Assembly (NCBI RefSeq): GCF_009908295.1
Contig: NZ_JAAALO010000005.1
Location: forward strand, 62,001 to 126,000
Direction of reading: 5' to 3'
Length of the DNA stretch: 64,000 nt
Source: Micromonospora rubida
GTDB taxonomy: Bacteria; Actinomycetota; Actinomycetes; Mycobacteriales; Micromonosporaceae
The translations under genes and the position numbers were made by a program. Under the pieces are notes generated by a model that made no database searches, was not told the origin of the DNA, and saw only the letters and a program-made list of their open reading frames with translations. Shown piece after piece: positions 39,674-51,100 of this stretch (positions within the stretch are counted from its first letter, which is position 1; each line of letters opens with the position of its first letter).

Positions 39674-41407
39674 CTAGAGCGCCACGATCGCCGCCGTCTC
39701 CGCGAGCAGGTCGATCCGGTCCCGGGTGACCGTGACCCCCTCCCCCGTGGCGAGCAGCACCCGACGCGCCATCCCCGGCAACGTGATCCGCTGCGGCTTG
39801 GCCGCCAGGTTCGCGACCACCAGCGTCTCCCCCCGCCGCAGCACCAGGAACTGGTCCCCGTGCCGGACGTCGACCCGGTCCAGCCGAGGATCGGACAGGT
39901 CGGGGCAGCTCTTGCGCAGCCCGATGAGCCGCCGGTGGAACTCGTACATCTCGCGGTGTTCGGGTTTGTCCAGCTCGGCCCAGTCGAGCCGGGAACGGGC
40001 GAAGGTCTGCGGGTCCTGCGGGTCGGGGACGTCATCCGAGGTCCACCCGTGCGCGGCGAACTCCCGCCTGCGGCCGGTGGCCACGGCGGTCGCCAGCTCC
40101 GGCTCGGGGTGGCTGGTGAAGAACTGCCACGGGGTGCTGGCCGCCCACTCCTCCCCCATGAACAGCATCGGGGTAAACGGGGCGGTGAACAGCAGCGTCG
40201 CGCCGACCCGGAGCAGCCCCGGGGAGAGGGCGGCGGAGAGTCGGTCGCCGGTGGCCCGGTTGCCGATCTGGTCGTGGTTCTGCAGGTACGCGACGAGGCG
40301 GTGGCCGGGGGTGCGCTGCCGGTCCACGGGCCGGCCGTGGCTGCGGTTGCGGAAGCTGGACCAGGTGCCGGCGTGGAAGAAGCCGCCGGTGAGCACCTCG
40401 GTGAGGCAGTCCAGGGAGCCGAAGTCGCCGTAGTAGCCCTGCCGTTCGCCGGTGAGCAGGGTGTGCAGGGCGTGGTGGGCGTCGTCGTTCCACTGGGCGT
40501 GCAGGCCGAGGCCGCCGGCCTCCCGGGGCGTGATCAGCCGGGGGTCGTTGAGGTCGGACTCGGCGATCAGCGACAGCGGCCGGCCCAGGTGGGTGGCCAG
40601 CGAATCGACCTCGGCCGCCAGCTCCTCCAGCAACGGGGTGGCGCGCGAGTCGGGCATGGCGTGCACGGCGTCGAGCCGCAGCCCGTCGACGTGGTAGTCG
40701 CGCAGCCACATCAGCACGCTGTCGACGATGTAGCGGCGCACGCCGTCGGAGTGCGGGCCGTCGAGGTTGACGGTCCGGCCCCAGGGGTTGTCCTGCTCGG
40801 TGAGGTACGGCGCGAACATCGGCGCGTAGGCCCCGGAGGGCCCGAAATGGTTGTAGACGACGTCGAGGATCACCCCCAGACCCTTGGCGTGGGCGGCGTC
40901 GACCAGCCGTTTCAGGCCGTCCGGGCCGCCGTAGGGCTCGTGCGGGGCGTACCAGCAGACCCCGTCGTACCCCCAGTTGTGCTCGCCGTTGAAGGCGTTG
41001 ACCGGGAGCAGCTCGACCATGTCGACGCCGAGGTCGACGAGGTGGTCGAGGCGACCGATGGCCGCGTCGAAGGTGCCCTCGGGGGTGAACGTGCCGACGT
41101 GCAGCTCGTACAGGACGCTGCCGGGCAGTTGCCGGCCGGTCCAGGCGGCGTCGGTCCACTCGAACGCCGCGTGGTCGTAGCGTCGGCTCGGGCCGTGCAC
41201 CCCCGCCGGCTGCCAGGCCGACCGGGGATCGGGCAGGGCCCGCTCGTCGTCGTCGAGCAGGTAGGCGTAGTCGGTGCCGGGACCGGCGGCGGGCACCTCG
41301 ACCCGCCACCAGCCGTCGGGGCCGGCGCGCATCTCGTGGTCGGCGTCGCCCGGCAGGCTCAGCCGGACCCGGGCGGCGTTCGGCGCCCACACCGTGAACT
41401 CGGTCAT
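39674..41407 (-). CDS. treZ: Maltooligosyltrehalose trehalohydrolase
   Basis: Releases trehalose from the end of maltooligosyl-trehalose in the TreY-TreZ pathway. The 577-residue GH13 enzyme has an N-terminal beta-sandwich (FTVWAPNAARVRLSLPG), then the barrel with LLPVNAFNGEHNWGYDGVCWYAPHEPYGGP, the nucleophile Asp in DGLRLDAVHAM (about residue 253), the acid Glu in LSLIAESDLNDPR and the second Asp in LQNHDQIGNR. ATG at 41407 overlaps the treY stop by 4 bases (ATGA). It is the last gene of the treX-treY-treZ operon; the C-terminus is the usual ATIVAL-like domain end. Confidence 0.96.
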   Translation of the reverse strand: MTEFTVWAPNAARVRLSLPGDADHEMRAGPDGWWRVEVPAAGPGTDYAYLLDDDERALPDPRSAWQPAGVHGPSRRYDHAAFEWTDAAWTGRQLPGSVLYELHVGTFTPEGTFDAAIGRLDHLVDLGVDMVELLPVNAFNGEHNWGYDGVCWYAPHEPYGGPDGLKRLVDAAHAKGLGVILDVVYNHFGPSGAYAPMFAPYLTEQDNPWGRTVNLDGPHSDGVRRYIVDSVLMWLRDYHVDGLRLDAVHAMPDSRATPLLEELAAEVDSLATHLGRPLSLIAESDLNDPRLITPREAGGLGLHAQWNDDAHHALHTLLTGERQGYYGDFGSLDCLTEVLTGGFFHAGTWSSFRNRSHGRPVDRQRTPGHRLVAYLQNHDQIGNRATGDRLSAALSPGLLRVGATLLFTAPFTPMLFMGEEWAASTPWQFFTSHPEPELATAVATGRRREFAAHGWTSDDVPDPQDPQTFARSRLDWAELDKPEHREMYEFHRRLIGLRKSCPDLSDPRLDRVDVRHGDQFLVLRRGETLVVANLAAKPQRITLPGMARRVLLATGEGVTVTRDRIDLLAETAAIVAL

Positions 41408-43743
41408 GACGCAGCCTCCACGGACTCGTTGGTGGGAGCCAGCAGCGCGACGGAACAGGTGGCCAGCAGGTCGGCCAGCGGGGTCTCCCCGCCACTGTAG
41501 ACCCGGCCGGTGAACAGGTCGGTCACCTCGTGAACGGGAAGTGACAGCGTGGTGTCCCCCCAGCCGCCGGCGCGGGCCAGCCCGAGCGGCAGCCGGGTGG
41601 CGACCGCGACCGCGCCGCCCCGGTCGAAGGCGAGCGCGTGCGCGGCGGCCGGCCCGTGGGCCGGCACCGGCCGGTAGCCGGTGAACAGCTCCGGGCGGTC
41701 GTGGCGCAGCCGCAGGGTCCGCGAGACCACGAGCAGCTTCGCCGCGCCGTCGGCGTCCACCGCCGGCTGCCAGCCGGCGTCGAGGCGGGCCAGCAGCTCC
41801 CGGCGTACGGCGAAGTCGACCGGGCGGCGGTTGTCCGGATCGACGAGGGAGTTGTCCCACAGCTCGGTGCCCTGGTAGGTGTCGGGCACCCCGGGCATGG
41901 CGAGCTGGACGAGCTTCTGCCCCAGCGAGTTGGACCAGCCGGCCGGGGTGATCTCGGCGGCGAACGCGGTCAGCTCGGCGTGCAGCTCCGGGTGGTCGTA
42001 CATCCGGTCGATCACGGCGTGCATGGCGTGCTCGAAGCCGGGGTCAGGGTCGGCCCAGCTCGTGGCGACCGACGCCTCCCGGGCGGCCTTCTCGGCGTAC
42101 GCGTGCAGTCGCTCCCGCTCGATCGGCCACGCCCCGACGGCGGTCTGCCAGAGCAGGTGGGCGAATGCCGGGTCGGCCAGCGGCGCGGCGGCGGTCCACC
42201 GGGTGACCAGCTCGGCCCAGCGCTCGGGCAGCTCGGACAGCACCGCGAGCCGGGCCCGGACGTCCTCGCCGCGCTTCGTGTCGTGGGTGGACAGGGTGGT
42301 CATCGCCGCCGGCCAGCGGGCCTGTCGGGCGGCGGCGAACCGGTGGAACTCGGCCGGCGGGGTGCCGAAGTGGGCGGGGCTGCCGCCGACCTCGTTGAGG
42401 GCGACGAACCGGCTCCACCGGTAGTAGGCGGTGTCCTCGACGCCCTTGGCCATCACCGCGCCGGACAGCTGCGGGAACCGCTGCCCCAGTTCGTCGTCGG
42501 GGTCGCGCAGCCGGCGGGTGACCGCGTCGAGGGCGGCGGTCAGGTCGGGGCGGCGCCGGCCGGCCTCGGCGCGGGCGGCGGCCAGGTGCCGGGCGCCGTG
42601 CGGCGGGTACCCCCGGTAGACCGGGAAGCACGCGGCCAACTCGGCGAGGGCCGCCCGGGCCTCGGCCGGCTCCAGCTCGGGGGCCAGCGCGGCGAGCCGG
42701 GTCAGCTCGGCGGCGAGCAGCCGGGTGGCCGCCTCCAGCTTGGTGTCGTGGGTGAGGTCCGGCCAGGGAATGTGCCGCCCGGTCAGCCGGGCGTCCAGGG
42801 CGGTGAAGTCGCCCTCGGCGGCCCCGTCGACGAAGAGGCCGCAGACGGGCGCGAGGGCGTCGTAGCCGGTGGTGCCGTCCACCGGCCAGTCGGGCAGCTC
42901 CTCGCCGTACTCCAGGATCTTCTCCACCAGCAGCCACGCGTCGGGGGCGGCGGCGCGCAGCCGGGCCAGGTAGCCGGCCGGGTCGCGCAGCCCGTCGGGG
43001 TGGTCGACCCGGATGCCGTCGACCTCGCCGGCCGCCGCCCAGCGCAGCACCTCCGCGTGGGTGGCGGCGAACACCTCCGGGTCCTCCACCCGCAGGCCGG
43101 CCAGGTCGGACACGGCGAAGAACCGGCGGTACGTCAGCTCGCGGTCCCCGCGCCGCCAGGAGACCAGCTCGTAGTGCTGCCGGTCGTGCACCTCGCGGGC
43201 GGTCCCGCCGCCGGTGCCCTCGGTGTCGCCGGTCCCGTCGGCGGTGTCGTCGGCGATCGGGAAGCGGTGTTCGTGGTAGCGCAGCTCCCCGTCGACGACC
43301 TTGAGGTCGTCGAGGGCGTGCGGGGCGTCGGCGAGCACCGGCAGCAGCAGCCGGCCCCGGTCCCAGTCGATGTCGAACCAGTTCGCGTACGCCGAGGCGC
43401 GGCCCCGGCGCAGCACGTCCCACCAGGCGGGGTTGGCCGCCGGCTGGGCCACCCCGGCGTGGTTGGGCACGATGTCGACGACCAGGCCGAGCCCGGCCGC
43501 CCGCAGCGCCCGGACCAGCCGCACCCGGCCGGCCTCGCCGCCCAGCTCGGGGTTGACGGCCCGGTGGTCGACCACGTCGTAGCCGTGCGCCGAGCCGGGG
43601 GTGGCGGTGAGCAGGGGCGCGCTGTAGAGATGGGTGACGCCGAGGTCGGCCAGGTAGCCGGCGAGGCCGGCGGTGGCGTCGAGGTCGAAGCCGGGGCGGA
43701 CCTGCACCCGGTAGGTCGCACCGGAACGTGGGCCGTCGGGCAT
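41404..43743 (-). CDS. treY: Maltooligosyltrehalose synthase
   Basis: Converts the reducing end of an alpha-1,4-glucan to an alpha,alpha-1,1 linkage. The 779-residue GH13_26 enzyme has ATYRVQVRPGFDLDATAGLAGYLADLGVTHLYSAPLL at the N-terminus, the nucleophile Asp in DGIRVDHPDGL (about residue 246), the acid Glu in LVEKILEYGEELP, the motif TTGYDALAPVCGLFVD and the third acid in STHDTKRGED. ATG at 43743 is 2 bases from the treX stop. A low-complexity Gly/Thr insert (DDTADGTGDTEGTGGGT, about residue 170) is a local oddity. It overlaps treZ by 4 bases. Confidence 0.96.
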   Translation of the reverse strand: MPDGPRSGATYRVQVRPGFDLDATAGLAGYLADLGVTHLYSAPLLTATPGSAHGYDVVDHRAVNPELGGEAGRVRLVRALRAAGLGLVVDIVPNHAGVAQPAANPAWWDVLRRGRASAYANWFDIDWDRGRLLLPVLADAPHALDDLKVVDGELRYHEHRFPIADDTADGTGDTEGTGGGTAREVHDRQHYELVSWRRGDRELTYRRFFAVSDLAGLRVEDPEVFAATHAEVLRWAAAGEVDGIRVDHPDGLRDPAGYLARLRAAAPDAWLLVEKILEYGEELPDWPVDGTTGYDALAPVCGLFVDGAAEGDFTALDARLTGRHIPWPDLTHDTKLEAATRLLAAELTRLAALAPELEPAEARAALAELAACFPVYRGYPPHGARHLAAARAEAGRRRPDLTAALDAVTRRLRDPDDELGQRFPQLSGAVMAKGVEDTAYYRWSRFVALNEVGGSPAHFGTPPAEFHRFAAARQARWPAAMTTLSTHDTKRGEDVRARLAVLSELPERWAELVTRWTAAAPLADPAFAHLLWQTAVGAWPIERERLHAYAEKAAREASVATSWADPDPGFEHAMHAVIDRMYDHPELHAELTAFAAEITPAGWSNSLGQKLVQLAMPGVPDTYQGTELWDNSLVDPDNRRPVDFAVRRELLARLDAGWQPAVDADGAAKLLVVSRTLRLRHDRPELFTGYRPVPAHGPAAAHALAFDRGGAVAVATRLPLGLARAGGWGDTTLSLPVHEVTDLFTGRVYSGGETPLADLLATCSVALLAPTNESVEAAS

Positions 43744-43745
43744 GG

Positions 43746-45863
<2,118 letters not shown>

Positions 45864-46186
45864 GTCGCTCCTCAGCCCATGATGATGAGCGCCCCTGCCG
45901 GGCGGCCCGGCCGAGTGCGCACGCCGCTAATGCCCCGCCGCCCGTCCACCCAATCCACCATTTCGTGCCGTAACCAAAATCCACCCTCCTGATACCAGCC
46001 GTCCGTTTGGGTGGCGTCCGTCACGTTGGGCCCTCTCAGGATGCGGTTCGGCCCCGGATGCCCTTTCCTTGATGCGGAGGCGTGCGCCTCGCGTGCGCCA
46101 CCACTTGGCCCTCGGCCACCCCCACCACTTTCCTCTTCGCCGCCACCGTTGCCGGCGCGTTCCACCATGCATGGACGGAGTTTGAT
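45864..46186. other. 323-base divergent control region between treX and the glycosyltransferase gene
   Basis: No gene is supported; short frames here lack protein character. It should hold the promoters of the treX operon and of the glycosyltransferase gene. It is somewhat less GC-rich in the middle (TTTCGTGCCGTAACCAAAATCC, about 45961-45982). I could not assign clear -35/-10 elements. Confidence 0.5.
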
Positions 46187-47584
46187 GTGACGACCCTGCG
46201 GGCCGGCGAGCAGACCGCCACGGACCGGACCTGCCGGCCCGTGCCCACCTCCCGGCCGTTGATCCCCCAGTCCGCCGGGGCCGGGGTGCCCCCGCAGACC
46301 CGCCGCATCCTGATGCTGTCCTGGGAGTACCCGCCGGTGCTCGTCGGCGGCCTCGGCCGCCACGTCCACGCCCTCTCCGTCGCCCTCGCCGCCGCCGGCC
46401 ACGAAGTCACCGTCATCACCCGCCACACCCACGGCGCACCCCTCGAGGAGTACGCCGACGGCGTACGCATCCTCCGCGCCGCCGAAGACCCCGTCACCTT
46501 CCCCCTCGCCACCGGCAGCCTCCTCGCCTGGACCATGGCCTTCAACCACACCCTCACCCGCGCCGCCCTACGCGCCACCGAATCCGGCACCTACGACCTC
46601 ATCCACGCCCACGACTGGCTCGTCGCCCACACCGCCATCACCCTCCGAGACCACCTCGACATCCCCCTCGTCACCACCATCCACGCCACCGAAGCAGGCC
46701 GACACCAAGGCTGGCTCCCCGAGGAGATGAACCGCACCATCCACGGCGTCGAACACTGGATCAGCGGCGAATCCAACCGGGTGATCGCCTGCTCGCGGTA
46801 CATGCGCGACGAGGTCGGTGCGCTCTTCGGCGTGCCCACCAGCCGGGTCGACGTGGTGCCGAACGGCGTCGAGCCGCACCGCTGGAAGGTGCCGGCCTCG
46901 GCGGTCACCTCGGCCCGGGCCCGGTTCGCCGGGGACGGCCCGCTGGTCACCTTCGCCGGCCGGCTGGTGTACGAGAAGGGCGTGCAACACCTGCTCGCCG
47001 GGCTGCCCCGGCTGCGCGAGCGGCACCCCGGGCTGCGCGCGGTCATCGTCGGCGACGGGCCGTACAAGGCTGCCCTGGAGGCCGAGGTACGCCGGCTCGG
47101 CCTCGGCGACACGGTCAGCATGCCGGGCTTCCTCGGCGGCACCGACCTGCCCGCCGTGATGGCCGCCTCGGACTGCTTCGCGGTGCCGAGCATCTACGAG
47201 CCGTTCGGCATGGTGGCCCTGGAGGGGGCCGCGGCCGGGGCACCCCTGGCCGTCGCCGCGACCGGCGGGCTCGCCGAGATCGTCGAGCCGGGCGTCACCG
47301 GAATGACCTTCGCCCCGCAGGACCCGGACGGGCTGACCGAGGCGGTGCACGCCCTGCTCTCGGACCGGGAACGCGCCCGGGCGCTGGCCCGCCGGGCCCG
47401 CGTCATGGCACACGAGCAGTACGGCTGGGCGGCCATCGCGCGCCGCACCGCCGCCACGTACGCGGCAGCGATCGCCAAGGCCCCGGCGTTCACCGCGGAG
47501 CGCGCCGAGCGCCGGATGACCGAGGGCCGCTCCCCGGCACACATCACCGAGGGCAACCTCCTCGCCGCCGCCGGCCTGCGCTGA
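46187..47584 (+). CDS. Family 4 alpha-glucan glycosyltransferase (Rv3032-like)
   Basis: A 465-residue GT4 enzyme. It closely follows the plan of mycobacterial Rv3032, an alpha-1,4-glucosyltransferase of glycogen and methylglucose lipopolysaccharide synthesis. Landmarks: LMLSWEYPPVLVGGLGRHVHAL (glycine-rich donor loop), DLIHAHDWLVAHTAI, HATEAGRHQGWLPEEMN, VPNGVEPHRW, FAGRLVYEKGVQHLL and PSIYEPFGMVALEGAAAGAPLA with E-x7-E. GTG at 46187 has GGAG 6 bases upstream. A 40-residue Thr/Pro-rich N-terminal extension precedes the domain. Codon use switches sharply inside the gene (about 46330-46770, leucine almost only CTC). The divergent treX operon consumes the same polymer. Confidence 0.88.
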   Translation: MTTLRAGEQTATDRTCRPVPTSRPLIPQSAGAGVPPQTRRILMLSWEYPPVLVGGLGRHVHALSVALAAAGHEVTVITRHTHGAPLEEYADGVRILRAAEDPVTFPLATGSLLAWTMAFNHTLTRAALRATESGTYDLIHAHDWLVAHTAITLRDHLDIPLVTTIHATEAGRHQGWLPEEMNRTIHGVEHWISGESNRVIACSRYMRDEVGALFGVPTSRVDVVPNGVEPHRWKVPASAVTSARARFAGDGPLVTFAGRLVYEKGVQHLLAGLPRLRERHPGLRAVIVGDGPYKAALEAEVRRLGLGDTVSMPGFLGGTDLPAVMAASDCFAVPSIYEPFGMVALEGAAAGAPLAVAATGGLAEIVEPGVTGMTFAPQDPDGLTEAVHALLSDRERARALARRARVMAHEQYGWAAIARRTAATYAAAIAKAPAFTAERAERRMTEGRSPAHITEGNLLAAAGLR

Positions 47585-47600
47585 CCCTGAGCATGGCGAG

Positions 47601-47740
47601 GTCGGTTGGCACAAGCACACCCACACCGCCGCGGTCCTCGCGGCGCGGTACGCGACCGTCACGGCCGACCCGGACGGTTACGCCGAGTTGCTGGCCTTGA
47701 CCAAGCGGCACTCAGGGCTACGGGCCCTGGCGGAGCTGGA
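47601..47740 (+). pseudogene. Possible gene remnant between the glycosyltransferase and LamG genes
   Basis: In one plus-strand frame, from about 47601, a protein-like stretch reads EVGWHKHTHTAAVLAARYA then VTADPDGYAELLALTKRHSG. It has no start codon of its own and runs into the antisense of the LamG gene. The origin is not recognised; it may be what is left of an inserted gene. Confidence 0.3.
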
Positions 47741-49337
47741 CCACCTGCAGCGCGAAGAGGCGCTGGACCTCCGTCTCGGTCAGTGCTCCCTGGTACAGGT
47801 GGAGGTCGTCGACCAGCCCGTACAGCCAGCCGGTCGGCCCGGCCGGCGTGGTCGACCGGCCGACGAGCAGCGGACCCATCGCCTGCCAGGGATGCCAGGC
47901 GGGGTTCAGCCCGACCACCCCGGCCGGCGTCCCGTCGACGTGGAGGCGCAGGCGCCGCTGCGTCGCGTCTAGGACGACCACGAGATGGTGCCACTGGCCC
48001 GGGGCGGGGGCCGGCGCGGTGGCGTGGGTGGCGGTCGGGTCGTCCGCGCCGGTCGGGGCGGCCAGCACCGTGGCCTCCCACCGGCCGCCGTCCTCCGGCC
48101 GGTAGGACAGCCACAGGGCACTGCGGTCGGCCGCGTCCTGGGCGAGCACCGTCTGCGTCCCCCGCGTCGGGTCCAGCCGGACCCAGGTCGAGAGCGTAAA
48201 CGACTGGTCGGTTCGCAGCACCGGGACGTCCTGGCCGACGGAGGTCTCCGGATCGACGACGTCCGACTGGGTCCGGCCGTACTCCTCGGTGGCCTCGCCG
48301 TAGTGGGGGTCGGACGGGTCCTCGGCCCAGTGGGTGCCGTCCAGTTCGAGGGCGTTGCCCCGTTGTCCCCCGGCCACGTTGGCGCCCTTGGTCAGACCGA
48401 GCCGGCGACCGAACAGGCTGCTGTCCCCGGCTTGGCAGAGGTCCGCGCTGAGGTTCTCCTCGTAGCACGGTATCGCCAGCTCGAACGCCCACATGCCCAC
48501 CAGGACCGGCCGGAGCAGGCCGGGCTCGTCGAAGCCGCCGGAGGCGAGCCAGCCGGTGAAGTCCTGGTCGACCAGGGCCCTGTCGTACACCCGCACGTCG
48601 GCGAGGTTGCCCTGCCACCAGGAGTTGTCGCCGCGGCCCAGCCGGACCTGCCCGGACGGGTCGTCGACGGCCGTCACACCGGTGACGGTCGTCTCCGCCA
48701 CCCCGTCGACCCGCAGGGTGAGGGTGTGGGCGGTGGCGTCGTGTACCACCGCGAGGTGGGTCCAGAGCCCGATCCGGGGCGCCGAGGCGGACCGGGCGAC
48801 CGACCACTTGGCGCCCTTTCCGGTTTTCGACGGCATCCGTACCTGCCACCGGTCGGCACGCCGGTCGTAGCCGACGGAGAGCGTGGCGTGCCCGGGGCCC
48901 GCCTTGCTGGCGAACACCCGGCTGACGGTGGTGTCGGTGAGCCGCACCCAGGTCGCCAGGGAGAAGGTGCCGGCCGTGTTCAGAGCCGAGGGCGACGCCG
49001 TCAGGTATGACGAGGTGCCGTCGAACGCGACCACCTGGCCGCCGAGCAGCCGGGCGTCGTCCTGCCAGGAGATGCCGGAACCGGTCAGCGGGGTGTCGCC
49101 GCCGAGCGCTGGCTGGCGGTCGTCGAGCGCCTGTGCCTGCGTCACCCCCGGATACGACTCCAGGCCCCAGAGCGCCGTTGCCGGGGCCAGCGGGGCGAGG
49201 GCAGCGGCGGGCGTCGCGTACGCCGTGATGGAGCTGGCGAGGGGCAGCAGCGCGACGGCGCAGACGGTGGTCAGGCGCAGCGCGCCTCTGCGGGCCGGCG
49301 GCCGGGCGGGTCCGGGCACGGAACTTTCCTTGGTCAT
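47718..49337 (-). CDS. Secreted protein with two LamG/concanavalin A-like domains
   Basis: A 539-residue exported protein. The N-terminus has a signal peptide (RRGALRLTTVCAVALLPLASSITAYA, about residues 17-45). Two LamG-like jelly-roll domains follow: the first has FDGTSSYLTASPSALNTAGTFSLATWVRL and NLADVRVYDRAL; the second has LELDGTHWAEDPSDPHYGE, QSFTLSTWVRLDP, APGQWHHLVVVLDATQRRLRLHVDG and LVDDLHLYQGALTETEVQRLF. Such domains bind carbohydrate or protein. No catalytic domain is present. ATG 49337 gives a normal signal sequence, preceded by GGGGAAAA. Transcribed alone; a double hairpin separates it from gltA. Confidence 0.85.
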   Translation of the reverse strand: MTKESSVPGPARPPARRGALRLTTVCAVALLPLASSITAYATPAAALAPLAPATALWGLESYPGVTQAQALDDRQPALGGDTPLTGSGISWQDDARLLGGQVVAFDGTSSYLTASPSALNTAGTFSLATWVRLTDTTVSRVFASKAGPGHATLSVGYDRRADRWQVRMPSKTGKGAKWSVARSASAPRIGLWTHLAVVHDATAHTLTLRVDGVAETTVTGVTAVDDPSGQVRLGRGDNSWWQGNLADVRVYDRALVDQDFTGWLASGGFDEPGLLRPVLVGMWAFELAIPCYEENLSADLCQAGDSSLFGRRLGLTKGANVAGGQRGNALELDGTHWAEDPSDPHYGEATEEYGRTQSDVVDPETSVGQDVPVLRTDQSFTLSTWVRLDPTRGTQTVLAQDAADRSALWLSYRPEDGGRWEATVLAAPTGADDPTATHATAPAPAPGQWHHLVVVLDATQRRLRLHVDGTPAGVVGLNPAWHPWQAMGPLLVGRSTTPAGPTGWLYGLVDDLHLYQGALTETEVQRLFALQVVQLRQGP

Positions 49338-49451
49338 GAAGTTTTCCCCAGTGACGGCTGTCGGAAGAATCCGGCAATGCATCGACGAGCGCCTTGCCGG
49401 ATCGCTCGCACAGTGTCACAGGACGACGACCGCTCCGCTACCGGAATTCGT

Positions 49452-49505
49452 CGCCCCGCCCACCACCCCGGCAGGAGTGGGCGGGCCAGGTTGGTGGGCG
49501 GGGCG
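49452..49505. terminator. Hairpin with 14-base perfect arms
   Basis: CGCCCCGCCCACCA (49452-49465) and TGGTGGGCGGGGCG (49492-49505) flank a 26-base loop, in the gap between the LamG gene start and the gltA stop. Confidence 0.55.
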
Positions 49506-49520
49506 GGAAACACCGAACGG

Positions 49521-49548
49521 ACCGCCCACCCCGGATGGGGTCGGCGGC
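49521..49548 (-). terminator. Terminator hairpin after gltA
   Basis: ACCGCCCACCCC and GGGGTCGGCGG pair with one mismatch around GGAT, about 25 bases past the gltA stop on the minus strand. It is the first of two hairpins in this gap. Confidence 0.5.
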
Positions 49549-49572
49549 CCGTTCTGGTCGGGGAGCTGCGGG

Positions 49573-50856
<1,284 letters not shown>

Positions 50857-50903
50857 GTGGTTCCTCGCTTCGCCGGCAGATCTACGTTGAAATTGCCTTC
50901 ACA

Positions 50904-50914
50904 TTTACCGTAAA
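50904..50914. promoter_or_regulatory. TTTACCGTAAA palindrome upstream of gltA
   Basis: A perfect 11-base dyad in an AT-rich patch (ACATTTACCGTAAACAC), 48 bases before the gltA start, where a promoter would be expected. No regulator assigned. Confidence 0.4.
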
Positions 50915-51038
50915 CACGGTTGCGGGAACACCGCTCGCCGTGGTTCGGCGGTGAGGTATGCGTCACCCGATTCCCGGCCGGCAGGCGGGGAAACCCGGCG
51001 GGTACGAGCCGGGTGACGAACCGGGGCAAAGCGTCAAG

Positions 51039-51079
51039 AAGGGCCCGCTGCCGCGCGTCACGCGTCGGCACGGGCCCTT
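51039..51079. terminator. Strong hairpin terminator after the sulfatase gene
   Basis: AAGGGCCCG at 51039-51047 pairs with CGGGCCCTT at 51071-51079; the pairing continues inside with TGCCG/CGGCA and GCGT/ACGC. It is 22 bases past the sulfatase stop (minus strand). Confidence 0.7.
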
Positions 51080-51100
51080 GCTATGGGCGGGGCGAAACTC

